A stretch of DNA of 64,000 bases from positions 4,052,501-4,116,500 of the forward strand of contig NZ_JACHLY010000001.1 of assembly GCF_014204715.1 (NCBI RefSeq). The letters are read 5' to 3'. The DNA is from Streptomonospora salina (lineage in GTDB: Bacteria; Actinomycetota; Actinomycetes; Streptosporangiales; Streptosporangiaceae). Both the position numbers and the translations under genes were made by a program. The notes under the pieces were generated by a model, which ran no database searches, was not told where the DNA came from, and was given only the letters and a program-made list of their open reading frames with translations. Positions 40,028 to 48,807 of this stretch are shown here, in pieces (the first letter of the stretch is position 1; each line of letters starts with the position of its first letter).

Positions 40028-43000
40028 CTAGAACAGCGGGTACAGGGCACACCCGATGCTGCTGACTGCTGCGCCCGCTGCAATTGTCCAGCCAAGAGGT
40101 CCGGTCACTGCAAGCGCGTAAGCAACAAATCCCACCTTGGCCCAGTAAATGCTAAGCCCTGAGCAGATAGCCGTAGCAACACTTACAAGTCCTGATGGGT
40201 CGGTGTTGTTGACGGGGTCGCAGGCGGCGTAGGAGTAGAGGTTGTTTTCTTGCCGGGAGGGGTCTTGTTGGGTGAAGCGGTGGGTGAGTTGGGAGAGGTA
40301 GCGGTGGCCGAGGGCTTTGTCGCCGTTGTCGAGTTCGTAGGCGCCGGTGTAGGTGAAGGGGTTGGCCTCGTCGACCGCACCGCCGCCGTTAGCGGTGTCG
40401 GTCTCGGTGTCGCCGTAGGGGGTGTAGTCGTAGGCCACCGCAGGGTCCTGCGACTCCGCGCCGTCCTCGGCGAGGGCGAGGGTGGAGTTCTGGTGGTCGG
40501 TGGCGGCGTTGTAGCGCTGCCCCTGGTCGTCGAGCATGCCCAGCATCCGCCCATCGGGATCGCGCACGTAGTGGGTGCGGCCCCCGTCGTCCTGTTCGAT
40601 GCTGGAGATGCCCAGGGCTGTGTTGGTCAGGGTCCGGGTGGCGGCCTCCTCGCCGGTGCCTTGGGTGATGGTGCGGCGCTGGGTGGAGTCGGCGGTGTCG
40701 TAGCCGACCTGCAGGTCCGCCTCGGCGTCGCCGGCGTCCTTCTCGGTCATCTGCCCGGTGGGGCTGTAATCGATGTCGGTGTCGCCGGAGGAGGTGAGGT
40801 TGCCCGCCTGGTCGTAGCCCAGGTCGGTGTCGCCGGCTTCGGTGACCTGGTCGGCCCGGTTCACCGCGTAGTCGGTGTCGCCGGCGGAGGTGAGGTTGTC
40901 GGCCTCGTCGTAGGTGTAGTCGGTCTGCCCGTCGCTGGTCAGCCGCCCGCGCTGGTCGTAGGTGAAGTCGCGGGTGTCGCCGTTGACGGTGCGCGACTGG
41001 AGCTTGGTGGTGGCTTCCCCGTCGTCATCGGTGTAGGAGTAGACCGCCTCGGCCAGGGTGTCGCCGCCGGCGTTGGCCATCACCGACTCGGTCAGCAGCC
41101 CGGCCTCGTTGTGCTCCAGCTGCTGGGAGCCTCCGTCGGGGAAGGTGACCGTGTCGCGGTTGCCGGCCTCGTCGTAGCCGATGGTGGTCTCACCGCCCTG
41201 GTCGTCGGTGACCGTGGTCACCCGGTGGGCGGCGTCGTAGGCGTAGTCGGTCGTGGCGCCGTGTTCACTCAGCGAGGTGAGGTTGCCGGCTTTGTCGTAG
41301 CTGTAGGCGTAGAGATCATGGTCGTCGCCGTCGTCGCGGCCGGTGGAGGCCACGTCGCCGCGCTTGTCGTAGGCGTGGGCCAGCGTGGCCCGGGGCGTGT
41401 GGGTGGCGGTGACGTCGCCGTTGGCGTTGTACTCGGTGGACTGCAAAATGGTGCCCTCGTGGGTGATCTGGGTGACCCGGTCGAGGGCGTCGTAGGTGTA
41501 GTCCAGCGTGGTGCCCGCACCGTCGGTGACGCTGGTGACCCGGGACAGGGCGTCGTAGTCGAGGGTGGTGGTGCCCAGCGGGTCGGGCTGGTCGATCTCG
41601 GTGAGGTTGCCGTCGCCGTCGTAGGAGTACTCGGTCGTGGCGCCGTTGCCGTTGGTTTGTGCGGCGAGGGTGCCGTTGTTGTTGTACTCGAAGCTGGCTT
41701 CGGGGTTCTCGGCGCCGGGGCGGGTGATTTCGGTGAGGTTGCCGCGGGCGTCGTAGTCCAGCTCCATCTCCTGCTCGGGGGCGGTGATGGAGGTGGGTTT
41801 GTGCGGGTTGGCGGAATCGGCGTAGCCCACCTGGTACTGGGCGCCGCTGGGCAACTCGGTGCCGACCATGTTGTTGAGGTCGTCGTAGTCGTAGGTGGTG
41901 GAGGCCCCGGCCGGGTCGGTGGCGGCGGCGACGTCGGCGGCGGCGGTCCAGTCGGTGGAGCGGGTGTTGCCTTCGGCGTCGGTGGCCTCTTCTTGGCGGC
42001 CCTGGGAGTCGAAGGTGTGGGTGGAGTCGTTGCCGCGCGGGTCGGTGACCGTGGTTTCTTGGTCGCCGTGGTCGTAGGTGGTGATGGCGCGCTCGTCGCC
42101 GGTGACCGGCTGGTCCAGCTCGGTCAAGCGCCCGTCGGTGTTGTGGTCGAGGTTCCAGACGTGGCCGCGGGCGTTGGTGATCTCGGCCAGGTGGTGGTTG
42201 TCGTCGTAGGCGAAGGAGACGGTCTCGCCGGCCCGGTCGGTGATGGCGGTGAGCAGCCCGTCGGCGTTGTAGGCGTATTCGGCCGCGGTGGCCCCGGTGG
42301 GGTCGGTGATCTCGGTGAGGCCGATGCGCAGGTCGTGCCAGTCGAGTTCGGTGACCCGGTCCTGGTCGTCGACCACGGAGGTGATGAGGCCGTCGGAGTC
42401 GTAGCCCAGGGTCTGGGTGTTGCCGTTGTGGTCGCTTTGGGAGTACAGCCATCCGTCGGCGGTGAAGGTCCACATCTGGTCGGTGTAGGGGCCTTCGTGG
42501 AAGGTGAGGCTGTAGCGGCCGTTGTCGAGTTCCTCCAGGTCGGCGTCCATGTCCTCGGGCGAGGAGAAGTCGCCGCCGCCCTGGTCGGTGAAGGTTTCGC
42601 AGAAGCCGGAGGGGCCGCGGAAGACGACGTCGTCGGAGTCGGTGATGAAGTCCAGGCCCACGTCGGTGCCGGTGTTGAGTTTCCACCCGTTGGTGCCGAG
42701 GTCTTGGCTGTTGTAGACGCTGGACAGGGACAGGTCGATGCCGGTGCCGGGGATGGTCAGATCGCGGTGGCGCAGGACGGTGTTGCCGTTTTCGAGGTTG
42801 ACGTCCAGTTCCAGGCGGTCGCTGATCTGGTGGCGCTGCATCGGGTAGTGGTTCTGCACGCCGCGGTTGGTGCCGTCGTCGCAGTTGTCGCCCGGGTCGA
42901 CGTCGGTGTCCAGGGTCGAGGCCCCGCCCTGTTGTTGGGCTTCGCGTTCGTGCGGGGGTTTCCATTCCTCTTGCGGCGGGGCTCCGCCGGAGGGGTCGCG

Positions 43001-43171
43001 GTCGACCGTCTCGTCGGGGGTCCAGGAGTCTCCGGCGGGCACTTCGCGGGCGCCGGTGTCGCCGGGGTCGGCGTGGGCGGGAACGGCCACCAGCAGGGGG
43101 GTGATCAGCAGGGCGGCCGCGGTGGGCACCAACGGCCGGAACAAGCCGTGGTGGGGGTTCAGCAGGGGCAC
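40028..43171 (-). CDS. Secreted RHS/YD-repeat protein with short hydrophobic tip (WapA-like polymorphic toxin)
   Basis: About 1047 residues. GTG at 43171, 6 nt after AGGAG, gives a Sec signal peptide (PLVPTAAALLITPLLVAVPAHA). A linker, a DUF6531-like entry region (DLTIPGTGIDLSLSSVYNSQD) and some 20 YD repeats (for example YDYDDLNNMV, YSYDGDGNLTEI) follow from about 260 to 850. Then comes the RHS core with RFTQQDPSRQENNLYSYAACD and the boundary motif PVNNTDPSGL, matching the Px4DPxGL signature after which RHS tips are released. The tip is only 52 residues (VSVATAICSGLSIYWAKVGF...), hydrophobic, with cysteines at tip positions 8 and 46. The repeats form a hollow shell around the tip. It is exported and probably acts in contact-dependent competition. 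The tip is not a recognisable nuclease. Confidence 0.9.
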   Translation of the reverse strand: MPLLNPHHGLFRPLVPTAAALLITPLLVAVPAHADPGDTGAREVPAGDSWTPDETVDRDPSGGAPPQEEWKPPHEREAQQQGGASTLDTDVDPGDNCDDGTNRGVQNHYPMQRHQISDRLELDVNLENGNTVLRHRDLTIPGTGIDLSLSSVYNSQDLGTNGWKLNTGTDVGLDFITDSDDVVFRGPSGFCETFTDQGGGDFSSPEDMDADLEELDNGRYSLTFHEGPYTDQMWTFTADGWLYSQSDHNGNTQTLGYDSDGLITSVVDDQDRVTELDWHDLRIGLTEITDPTGATAAEYAYNADGLLTAITDRAGETVSFAYDDNHHLAEITNARGHVWNLDHNTDGRLTELDQPVTGDERAITTYDHGDQETTVTDPRGNDSTHTFDSQGRQEEATDAEGNTRSTDWTAAADVAAATDPAGASTTYDYDDLNNMVGTELPSGAQYQVGYADSANPHKPTSITAPEQEMELDYDARGNLTEITRPGAENPEASFEYNNNGTLAAQTNGNGATTEYSYDGDGNLTEIDQPDPLGTTTLDYDALSRVTSVTDGAGTTLDYTYDALDRVTQITHEGTILQSTEYNANGDVTATHTPRATLAHAYDKRGDVASTGRDDGDDHDLYAYSYDKAGNLTSLSEHGATTDYAYDAAHRVTTVTDDQGGETTIGYDEAGNRDTVTFPDGGSQQLEHNEAGLLTESVMANAGGDTLAEAVYSYTDDDGEATTKLQSRTVNGDTRDFTYDQRGRLTSDGQTDYTYDEADNLTSAGDTDYAVNRADQVTEAGDTDLGYDQAGNLTSSGDTDIDYSPTGQMTEKDAGDAEADLQVGYDTADSTQRRTITQGTGEEAATRTLTNTALGISSIEQDDGGRTHYVRDPDGRMLGMLDDQGQRYNAATDHQNSTLALAEDGAESQDPAVAYDYTPYGDTETDTANGGGAVDEANPFTYTGAYELDNGDKALGHRYLSQLTHRFTQQDPSRQENNLYSYAACDPVNNTDPSGLVSVATAICSGLSIYWAKVGFVAYALAVTGPLGWTIAAGAAVSSIGCALYPLF

Positions 43172-44335
43172 GATGCTCCTGTCATCGGGGGTGGGAGGTG
43201 CACACGGCCCCGGACTCCCAGGATTCACCCAGGAACACTCAGGGTTTTCCCAGGAATGCGGGGCGGGCGGCACATTAGGTACGGGTGGACACGTTCGGCA
43301 ACCACCCCGGCGCGCCCCCGAGCGGCCCGCGGGTTGACACATCCGGTCTCGGGCCCTACCGGCGGTGCGAGTGGGTGAGGGCGGGCGCGTGCCCGGCGCC
43401 GGGGTCCGGGTGATGGGATCGTGAGGTTTTCCGGCGCCCTCCGGCGGCAACACCGCGGCTTTCTCGCGCCCGCCCGCCCTGTGGGTTCCGGGATGCGGAA
43501 GGCACGGGGGCGGGTTGACCGCCCGCACTGGCCGCATCCGGCCAATCCCACGGTTCTCAGCGGGGCGTGTCCGTCTCGCCCGTGTCTCTGCTTGCGAGGT
43601 CCGTCGCGGCGGCGGACACAGGGAGGGGTCCGGTCGGCACCTGCCTCGAGCGGGGCCGTGGCCGGGGCTCGATGCCGGGTGCGGTGGCGCCGACAGCACT
43701 CATGAGCGTGCGGGGAGGTGGGTGCCGGGCTTGAAGGCCGGCAGCGGCCCCGGCACGATACCACCGGCGACAAGGCGTGGACTTCCCGATCGACCCGTCC
43801 CGTGCTTCGGCGGTCACCGCCGGCTGGAAGCGGCCACAGGCCGCATGCCCCGGGGTGTGGCCCGCTCCTCCTGGCACCGGTGGGCTCGTCCTGCCAGCTG
43901 CGGGGCTTGGTCGCACGGCTGCGATGTGCGCTGGGGCGGCCGTTTCCGCTCGAGCGGGCCTGGTGGCACCCGTTGCCGCGTGGGCCAGGCGGAGGCGCGT
44001 CGGCGCGGTGCGCGGGGCGTCCCGGTTGTGATCGCGGCCGCGCCGGGGTGTGGGGGCTGCGTGGGTCCGTGGCGGGCTGGTGCCGGGGCCGTTGGGGTTG
44101 TTCTGGGCGCCGCCTGGCGGGCGGGGGCGGTGTGTGGGGCGTGTGGCGGGTTGCCGTCGCGCCCCGGTCGGACTGGCGGTCGAGGCCAGGGTGCGGTAGG
44201 GCCTGGTCCGCTAATCCGATGGGGCGCTTCGAGCGGGGTCCCAGCTGGGGAGCCAGCACGGAGCGAGCGCGGAAGACAAACCGGACGAATCGACGGCCAT
44301 CCGAGAGTCATGCAGGCCGTTGACCTGGTAAAATA
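43172..44335. other. 1.16-kb region with no recognisable gene
   Basis: Very GC-rich. Long frames exist on both strands, but their products are Arg/Pro/Gly-rich low-complexity strings without motifs, as expected from chance in such DNA. The part next to 43172 should hold the RHS promoter; the other end abuts the tRNA fragment. Confidence 0.5.
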
Positions 44336-44380
44336 TGGTGCACCTGGCAGGATTCGAACCTGCGGCCGTCGGATTAGAAG
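44336..44380 (-). tRNA. tRNA-Arg (TCT) 3' half: probable attachment-site scar
   Basis: On the minus strand the sequence runs from the anticodon loop CTTCTAA (44374-44380) through a perfect T-arm (GCAGG-TTCGAAT-CCTGC) and acceptor 3' strand CAGGTGC to ACCA (ending at 44336). The 5' half (acceptor 5' strand, D-arm, anticodon 5' stem) is absent upstream, where unrelated sequence begins at the anticodon loop. This is the classic footprint of a tyrosine-recombinase attachment site, not a functional tRNA gene. Confidence 0.75.
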
Positions 44381-44550
44381 TTGCCTGGTTCGATCCCGAC
44401 CGCCGCCGAATAATGCCGCTACCTGCCGTTTTATCCACCGGGTCTCCGCCGCCAATGCCGCGATGTGACGCCGTATGCCGCCCGCGTTCGTGGCAGCCGA
44501 GCGACGATGGAGCACACGCGCTCGCTCCAAAGTGACAGCCGACGTGGCAT

Positions 44551-45550
44551 TGAGGTGATCTCAGCGATTTCAGTTGAGGCGGCCATGCTCGAAACGGGTG
44601 AGTACGAGCGCTGCTTGCGCGATGCCGCCGATCTTGGTCGGGCTTGCGGTGATGTGCTTCAACAGTCGCCAGCGCTGCGTGAGCAGCGCGAACCCGCGTT
44701 CGCCCAGGCAACGTAGGCCACGTTCAGGCGGTCGACGGTTGCGTCGTCCACCGCCCGGTCTCGGCCGTCGCTGGGGGTGGTGAACGGAATGAGGACGCCG
44801 ATGCCGGCTCCCCGATAGCCCGGATCGGCCGGCGTCGGCAGCCCCCCGCGCCGCCGCGGGATAAAGCGCGGGCAGCACGTGGATGCGGGCGGCGGTCACA
44901 TCGTGTACGCAGCTGGGCTCGACGTCGCTGACGAAGGCGGGGAACCCGTCGGGTTCGCACAGGGCCTGAAGGTTGCCGCCGTGGTGGCCGGCTTTTCCCG
45001 AGTACCAGAGGTCGATCCGTTCGCCTTTGACGCTGAGGGTTTTTGCGGTGCAGCGGTCGGTGGCGACGACGGTGCCGTCCGGGATCAGGTGCGTGGCTCC
45101 GTCCTCGCGGGCCTGTTGCAGGGCCCGGTCGAGGTCGGGCGCCTGCTCGGCGAGCACGTCGGTGCCCTCGTCGGTGTAGCGGTAGGCGGTGGCGCGGCCG
45201 ATGGCGAAGTCGGGGGCCGGGTCGCAGGGGAGGGTGCCGTCGCGGAAGTGGCGCAGAACGAGCACGGCCTGGTGGAAGCAGGTCAGGGCGCGGCTGCCGG
45301 CGCGGGTGCCGCGCCGGCGGCGCTCGCCTGCCGGCAGCTTCGACAGGAAGTGGACGGCTTCCCTGCCGACATCGAGGATGGCACGATAGGTGACCACGTG
45401 GAGCCTTTCACGGTAGTCCGGCAAGATTCGACACCTCGCCTTCTACCTGGGGCTCCACGTCTATGTCCGGGGAACGGACATTCCTACCCGACTGTCGCTT
45501 CTGCGTACTTGGTCGCTCTTCCGGAACCAAAATTCGCTGAGATCACCTCA
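44551..45550 (-). mobile_element. IS5-family insertion sequence, 1000 bp, inverted repeats intact
   Basis: The 17-bp terminal inverted repeats are perfect: TGAGGTGATCTCAGCGA at 44551-44567 and its complement at 45534-45550. A single transposase gene lies between them in minus orientation. No target-site duplication is evident, so one flank may have been rearranged since insertion. It sits about 170 bp from the tRNA-Arg scar. Confidence 0.85.
44570..45424 (-). pseudogene. IS5-family DDE transposase with two frameshifts
   Basis: The N-terminal part (YRAILDVGREAVHFLSKLPAG..., ATAYRYTDEGTDVLAEQAPD, LIPDGTVVATDRC, DLWYSGKAGHHGGNLQALCE) is a DDE_Tnp_4-type transposase. In a G-rich run near 44852 the frame shifts: the true continuation (GYRGAGIGVLIPFTTPSDGR, DRAVDDATVDRLNVAYVAWA) is in another frame. 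It returns near 44710 for LGERGFALLTQRWRLLKHI and TKIGGIAQAALVLTRFEHG. The protein is therefore broken and the copy is likely immobile unless helped in trans. Confidence 0.85.
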
Positions 45551-46183
45551 TTGTCTCGCAAGCGCGTCAGGACACTAATGGTTCACACACGCGTGTCAAA
45601 TATCTTCTCCTTCAAATATGTCAAACATGACCAGCTGTTTGACACGAAGCTCTCGAATGATTGCTTCCTCGTCCCTCCGTGCTGCGTTACGATCGAGGAA
45701 ACTTCGACCTTCGACGTGAGAGGTTGGAGCTTCGCTAGTCTATTTGACGGCAGTTCATCGGGACTTGATGCTTCGCGAGCAAAAATTGTGGCTGCTTGCC
45801 AAAACAGATGGCCATGAAGACAGGAGGTGCGTCCGATCCCCGAATCGGCACTCGGTCTTGGATGTTACCGGGGCCATTTGATCTTCCCGGTTTCTGACTC
45901 ACCGCTGATCCGGTCGGCATCAGCGTCCACGCCCGACCGCTTCGAGTGATGGCGACCCGAGAACACCGAGCACGACCGTTCTTTGGCAGGGCCTTGACGG
46001 CGGGGAGAGGCATCCGCACAGCATGCCTCCGGCGGCCACTACCACAGGGACCGCAATCCGCCCTTTCTTGAGGCGCCAACCACGCCTGGTATGGAAAAGG
46101 CGTCACGCTCTCCATTCCAACAGTCCAGCAGACGCAACCAGTCCCGCCGGAACCGCTCCAAGAGAATTAGGTATGAAACCTCC
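45551..46183. promoter_or_regulatory. 633-bp non-coding leader with TGTCAAA half-sites, upstream of the TPL operon
   Basis: No gene is seen. The stretch 45580-45660 is unusually A/T-rich and contains TGTCAAA at 45594 and 45619 and the inverted copy TTTGACA at 45638. TGTCAAAC (45619-45626) and GTTTGACA (45637-45644) form a perfect 8-bp inverted repeat with a 10-nt spacer. TTTGACA also supplies a sigma-70 -35 hexamer (TTGACA), though no -10 at proper spacing is clear. A regulator operator upstream of the five-gene operon is plausible. Confidence 0.4.
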
Positions 46184-47614
46184 ATGACTAAGGCAGATTC
46201 CACGGATCCCACAGGCGATGCTCGGCATCCCGCGGAGCCCTGGCGGGTGAAGAGCATCGAGTCCATTCGTCTCACAAGTGCCCAGGAGCGCGGAGTGGCC
46301 CTATCGGCTGCTGGCTACAACGTGGGCATGCTGCCAGCGGATCTTGTGTACATCGACCTCTACACCGACTCGGGGACCAGCGCAATGTCGGACCGGCAGT
46401 GGGCTGCCATGATGCTCGGTGACGAGTCGTATGCGGGCTCGCGGAGCTTTTACCGCTTCGAGGCGGCGGTGCGTGACTACTACGGCTACGAGCACGTGAT
46501 ACCCGCTCATCAGGGGCGGGCAGCGGAGAACATGCTCTCGCGCTGCCTCATCCGACCAGGCCATCACGTCCCGGGAAACATGTACTTCACCACCACGCGC
46601 CAGCACCAGGAGCTCAACGGCGGGATCTTCCACGACATCATCATCGACGAGGCCCACGACCCGGACGCGGACTTGCCGTTCAAAGGGAATGTTGACCTCG
46701 CCAAGCTGGAGCGGCTCATCGGCAAGGTGGGAGCCGAGCAGATCCCGTACGTTTCGCTGGCCGCGACGGTGAACATGGCCGGGGGTCAGCCCATCAGTAT
46801 GGCCAACCTCGCGGAGGTCCGGGAGCTCACCCGCCGCCGCGGGATCCCGGTCATGCTTGACGCGGCGAGAGCGGTGGAGAACGCCTGGTTCATCAAGCAG
46901 CGTGAGCCGGGATGGAATGGGCGCTCGGTTGCCGACATTCTACAAGCGATGTGCGCGCTGACCGACGGTGCCACGATGTCGGCGAAGAAGGACAGCTTCG
47001 CCAATATCGGCGGCTGGCTTGCTGTGCGCGATCCAGCGCTAGCGGAGCAGGCGCGCAACCTGGTCGTTGTCTATGAGGGGCTGCACACCTATGGCGGGAT
47101 GGCCGGCCGTGACCTGGAGGCGACGGCGCAAGGCATTGAAGAGTCCGTACAGGAGGACAGTATACGCACCCGCGTCCAGCAGGTGGCCTACCTAGCAGGG
47201 CGGATCGCTGCGGCGGGTGTGCCGATCGTACGCCCGGTGGGCGGGCATGCCGTGTTCCTCAACGCGACGGCGTTCCTGCCGGGCATACCCCACGAGCAGT
47301 TTCCCGCGCAGACGCTGACCTGTGCGCTCTACCTCGATGCCGGGATCAGATCCACTGAGCGCGGAGCGGTGTCGGCCGGGCGTGACCCGGTGACGGGCGA
47401 GAACCGGTATCCGCCCCTCGAACTGGTCCGACTCACCATCCCGCGTCGCACTTATACGCAGAGCCATATGGATGTGGTGGCCGAGAGCATCATCCGGCTG
47501 TACGGGCAGCGAGAGAAGCTGCGTTCGGGCGTGGCATTCGCCTATGAGCCCGAGACTCTGCGCTTCTTCCAATCCCGGTTTCGGCCGCTGTCGGGCGAAC
47601 CGCTGTTCGGCTAG
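46184..47614 (+). CDS. tpl: Tyrosine phenol-lyase homologue (PLP beta-eliminating lyase)
   Basis: About 476 residues, close to known tyrosine phenol-lyases (456). It has PAEPWRVKSIE near the N-terminus, MLGDESYAGSRSFY (Tyr that contacts PLP), HQGRAAENMLS, the PLP-lysine motif TMSAKKDSFANIGGWL, and RSTERGAVSAGRDP. The Arg in TERG corresponds to the phenol-side Arg that separates tyrosine phenol-lyase from tryptophanase, which has Ile there. The reaction is L-Tyr plus water to phenol, pyruvate and ammonia, reversible to make Tyr analogues from phenols. Start ATG 46184 matches the family start; an upstream in-frame ATG at 46091 would add an Arg-rich extension without homology. First gene of a five-gene operon. 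Its role there could be supply of a substituted tyrosine (inference). Confidence 0.88.
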   Translation: MTKADSTDPTGDARHPAEPWRVKSIESIRLTSAQERGVALSAAGYNVGMLPADLVYIDLYTDSGTSAMSDRQWAAMMLGDESYAGSRSFYRFEAAVRDYYGYEHVIPAHQGRAAENMLSRCLIRPGHHVPGNMYFTTTRQHQELNGGIFHDIIIDEAHDPDADLPFKGNVDLAKLERLIGKVGAEQIPYVSLAATVNMAGGQPISMANLAEVRELTRRRGIPVMLDAARAVENAWFIKQREPGWNGRSVADILQAMCALTDGATMSAKKDSFANIGGWLAVRDPALAEQARNLVVVYEGLHTYGGMAGRDLEATAQGIEESVQEDSIRTRVQQVAYLAGRIAAAGVPIVRPVGGHAVFLNATAFLPGIPHEQFPAQTLTCALYLDAGIRSTERGAVSAGRDPVTGENRYPPLELVRLTIPRRTYTQSHMDVVAESIIRLYGQREKLRSGVAFAYEPETLRFFQSRFRPLSGEPLFG

Positions 47615-47691
47615 GTCACGACGTAACCCCGCAGAACCACCCAGGTGCGTGTTAGAGGACTCGCCCCCTCCCCTCCCGTCAGGAGCTTGCC

Positions 47692-48732
47692 ATGACGCAA
47701 CCGAAGGACACCACACCGCTGCTGCCCACTCCTCTCATGCAGCTCGCCACGGGATTCTGGAGCTTCAAGACCTTTGCGGGTGCCATCGACATCGGCTTGT
47801 TCAATCTGCTGGGCGGAGGACGTGAGCTGACCATGGAAGAGGTGTCGGCCGAACTGGGGATCGCCGACCGGCCCGCCGACCTGCTTCTGGCCGGCTGCGC
47901 ATCGCTGGGCCTCCTGGACAAGTCCGGCTCCCGGTACCGAAATTCGGAACTCTCGGAGGAGTTCCTGGTCGAGGGGAGGCCCTACTACTTCGGCGGGTTC
48001 GTCCGCTACCTGGACCGCCGCGAGTACCCCGCCTGGCAGTCCATTGTCCAGACCCTCCGGACAAACAGTCCCCTCACCTGGACCCCTGGCAAGCAGGAGT
48101 CGCTCTTTGACACCGAGGCTCCGGAGACTCTGCAGCTGTTCTGGGACTGCATGTACTCCATCTCCACCTTCACGGCGCGCGCGCTCGCCGCGGTCTATGA
48201 CTTCACCCGGAACACGCGGCTGCTGGACGTGGGCGGCGGCGCTGGCGCCTTCCCCATCGAATTGTGCCGTCACTTCGACCACTTGAGCGCGTCGGTCTTC
48301 GAACTGTCGCACGTGTGTGACCTGGCGCGCCAGCGGATCACCGACGCCAAGATGAGCGACACTGTCGATGCGGTCGTCGGGGACTTCATCCGCGATCCCG
48401 AACTGCCCCGCGGCTACGACGCCGTCATCCTGAGCATGATTCTTCATGACTGGGACGAAAACACCGGTCGGACGCTACTGCGCAAATGCCGAGCCGCTCT
48501 TCCCTCCGGCGGTGTCGTGTTGATCTGCGAACTCTTACTCAACGACGAGCGTACCGGACCACCGGCTGCAGCCTTGATGGGGATGAACATGCTGGTGGAG
48601 ACCGAGGGAGGCAAGAACTACTCGGCCGCGGAGTACCGGAACTGGTTGCTGGAAGCCGGCTTCGCCCGCGTGGAAGTCCTGCCCCTCGAGGCGGCCGGCG
48701 CCAATGGTGTGGTTGTCGGCCACGTCAGCTGA
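47692..48732 (+). CDS. SAM-dependent O-methyltransferase (Methyltransf_2 family)
   Basis: The 346-residue protein has an N-terminal winged-helix dimerisation domain (about 20-95, ELTMEEVSAELGIADRPADLLL) and a Rossmann domain with SAM motif LLDVGGGAGAF near residue 180. The catalytic His lies in SMILHDWDENTGRTLL near residue 250. Family members methylate phenolic or other hydroxyls of natural products. ATG 47692 follows AGGAG by 6 nt and lies 77 nt after the tyrosine phenol-lyase gene. A phenol or hydroxy-tyrosine unit made by the neighbouring enzymes is the plausible substrate. Confidence 0.9.
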   Translation: MTQPKDTTPLLPTPLMQLATGFWSFKTFAGAIDIGLFNLLGGGRELTMEEVSAELGIADRPADLLLAGCASLGLLDKSGSRYRNSELSEEFLVEGRPYYFGGFVRYLDRREYPAWQSIVQTLRTNSPLTWTPGKQESLFDTEAPETLQLFWDCMYSISTFTARALAAVYDFTRNTRLLDVGGGAGAFPIELCRHFDHLSASVFELSHVCDLARQRITDAKMSDTVDAVVGDFIRDPELPRGYDAVILSMILHDWDENTGRTLLRKCRAALPSGGVVLICELLLNDERTGPPAAALMGMNMLVETEGGKNYSAAEYRNWLLEAGFARVEVLPLEAAGANGVVVGHVS

Positions 48733-48807
48733 CACGCGTGCATCCAAGCTGTTCCCGGATCGGGGCAGCAACCCCAAGCCGCGAACCAACCCACTTGAGA
48801 GGGCCCC

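Noticed and set aside
40250-43378. 1042-codon open frame on plus, opposite the RHS gene
   Set aside because: Its product is a Gly/Val repeat string without motifs, the antisense image of YD repeats. The minus frame has a signal peptide, ribosome site and conserved RHS core.
43225-44259. 344-codon minus frame upstream of the RHS gene
   Set aside because: Arg/Pro/Gly-rich, no motifs, no ribosome site; the plus strand is equally open across the same stretch, as chance predicts in such GC-rich DNA.
44336-44410. Functional tRNA-Arg gene
   Set aside because: Only the 3' half from the anticodon loop onward exists; no D-arm or 5' acceptor strand can be paired.
46184-47614. Tryptophanase
   Set aside because: The residue that is Ile in tryptophanases is Arg (TERG followed by SAGRDP), as in tyrosine phenol-lyases.
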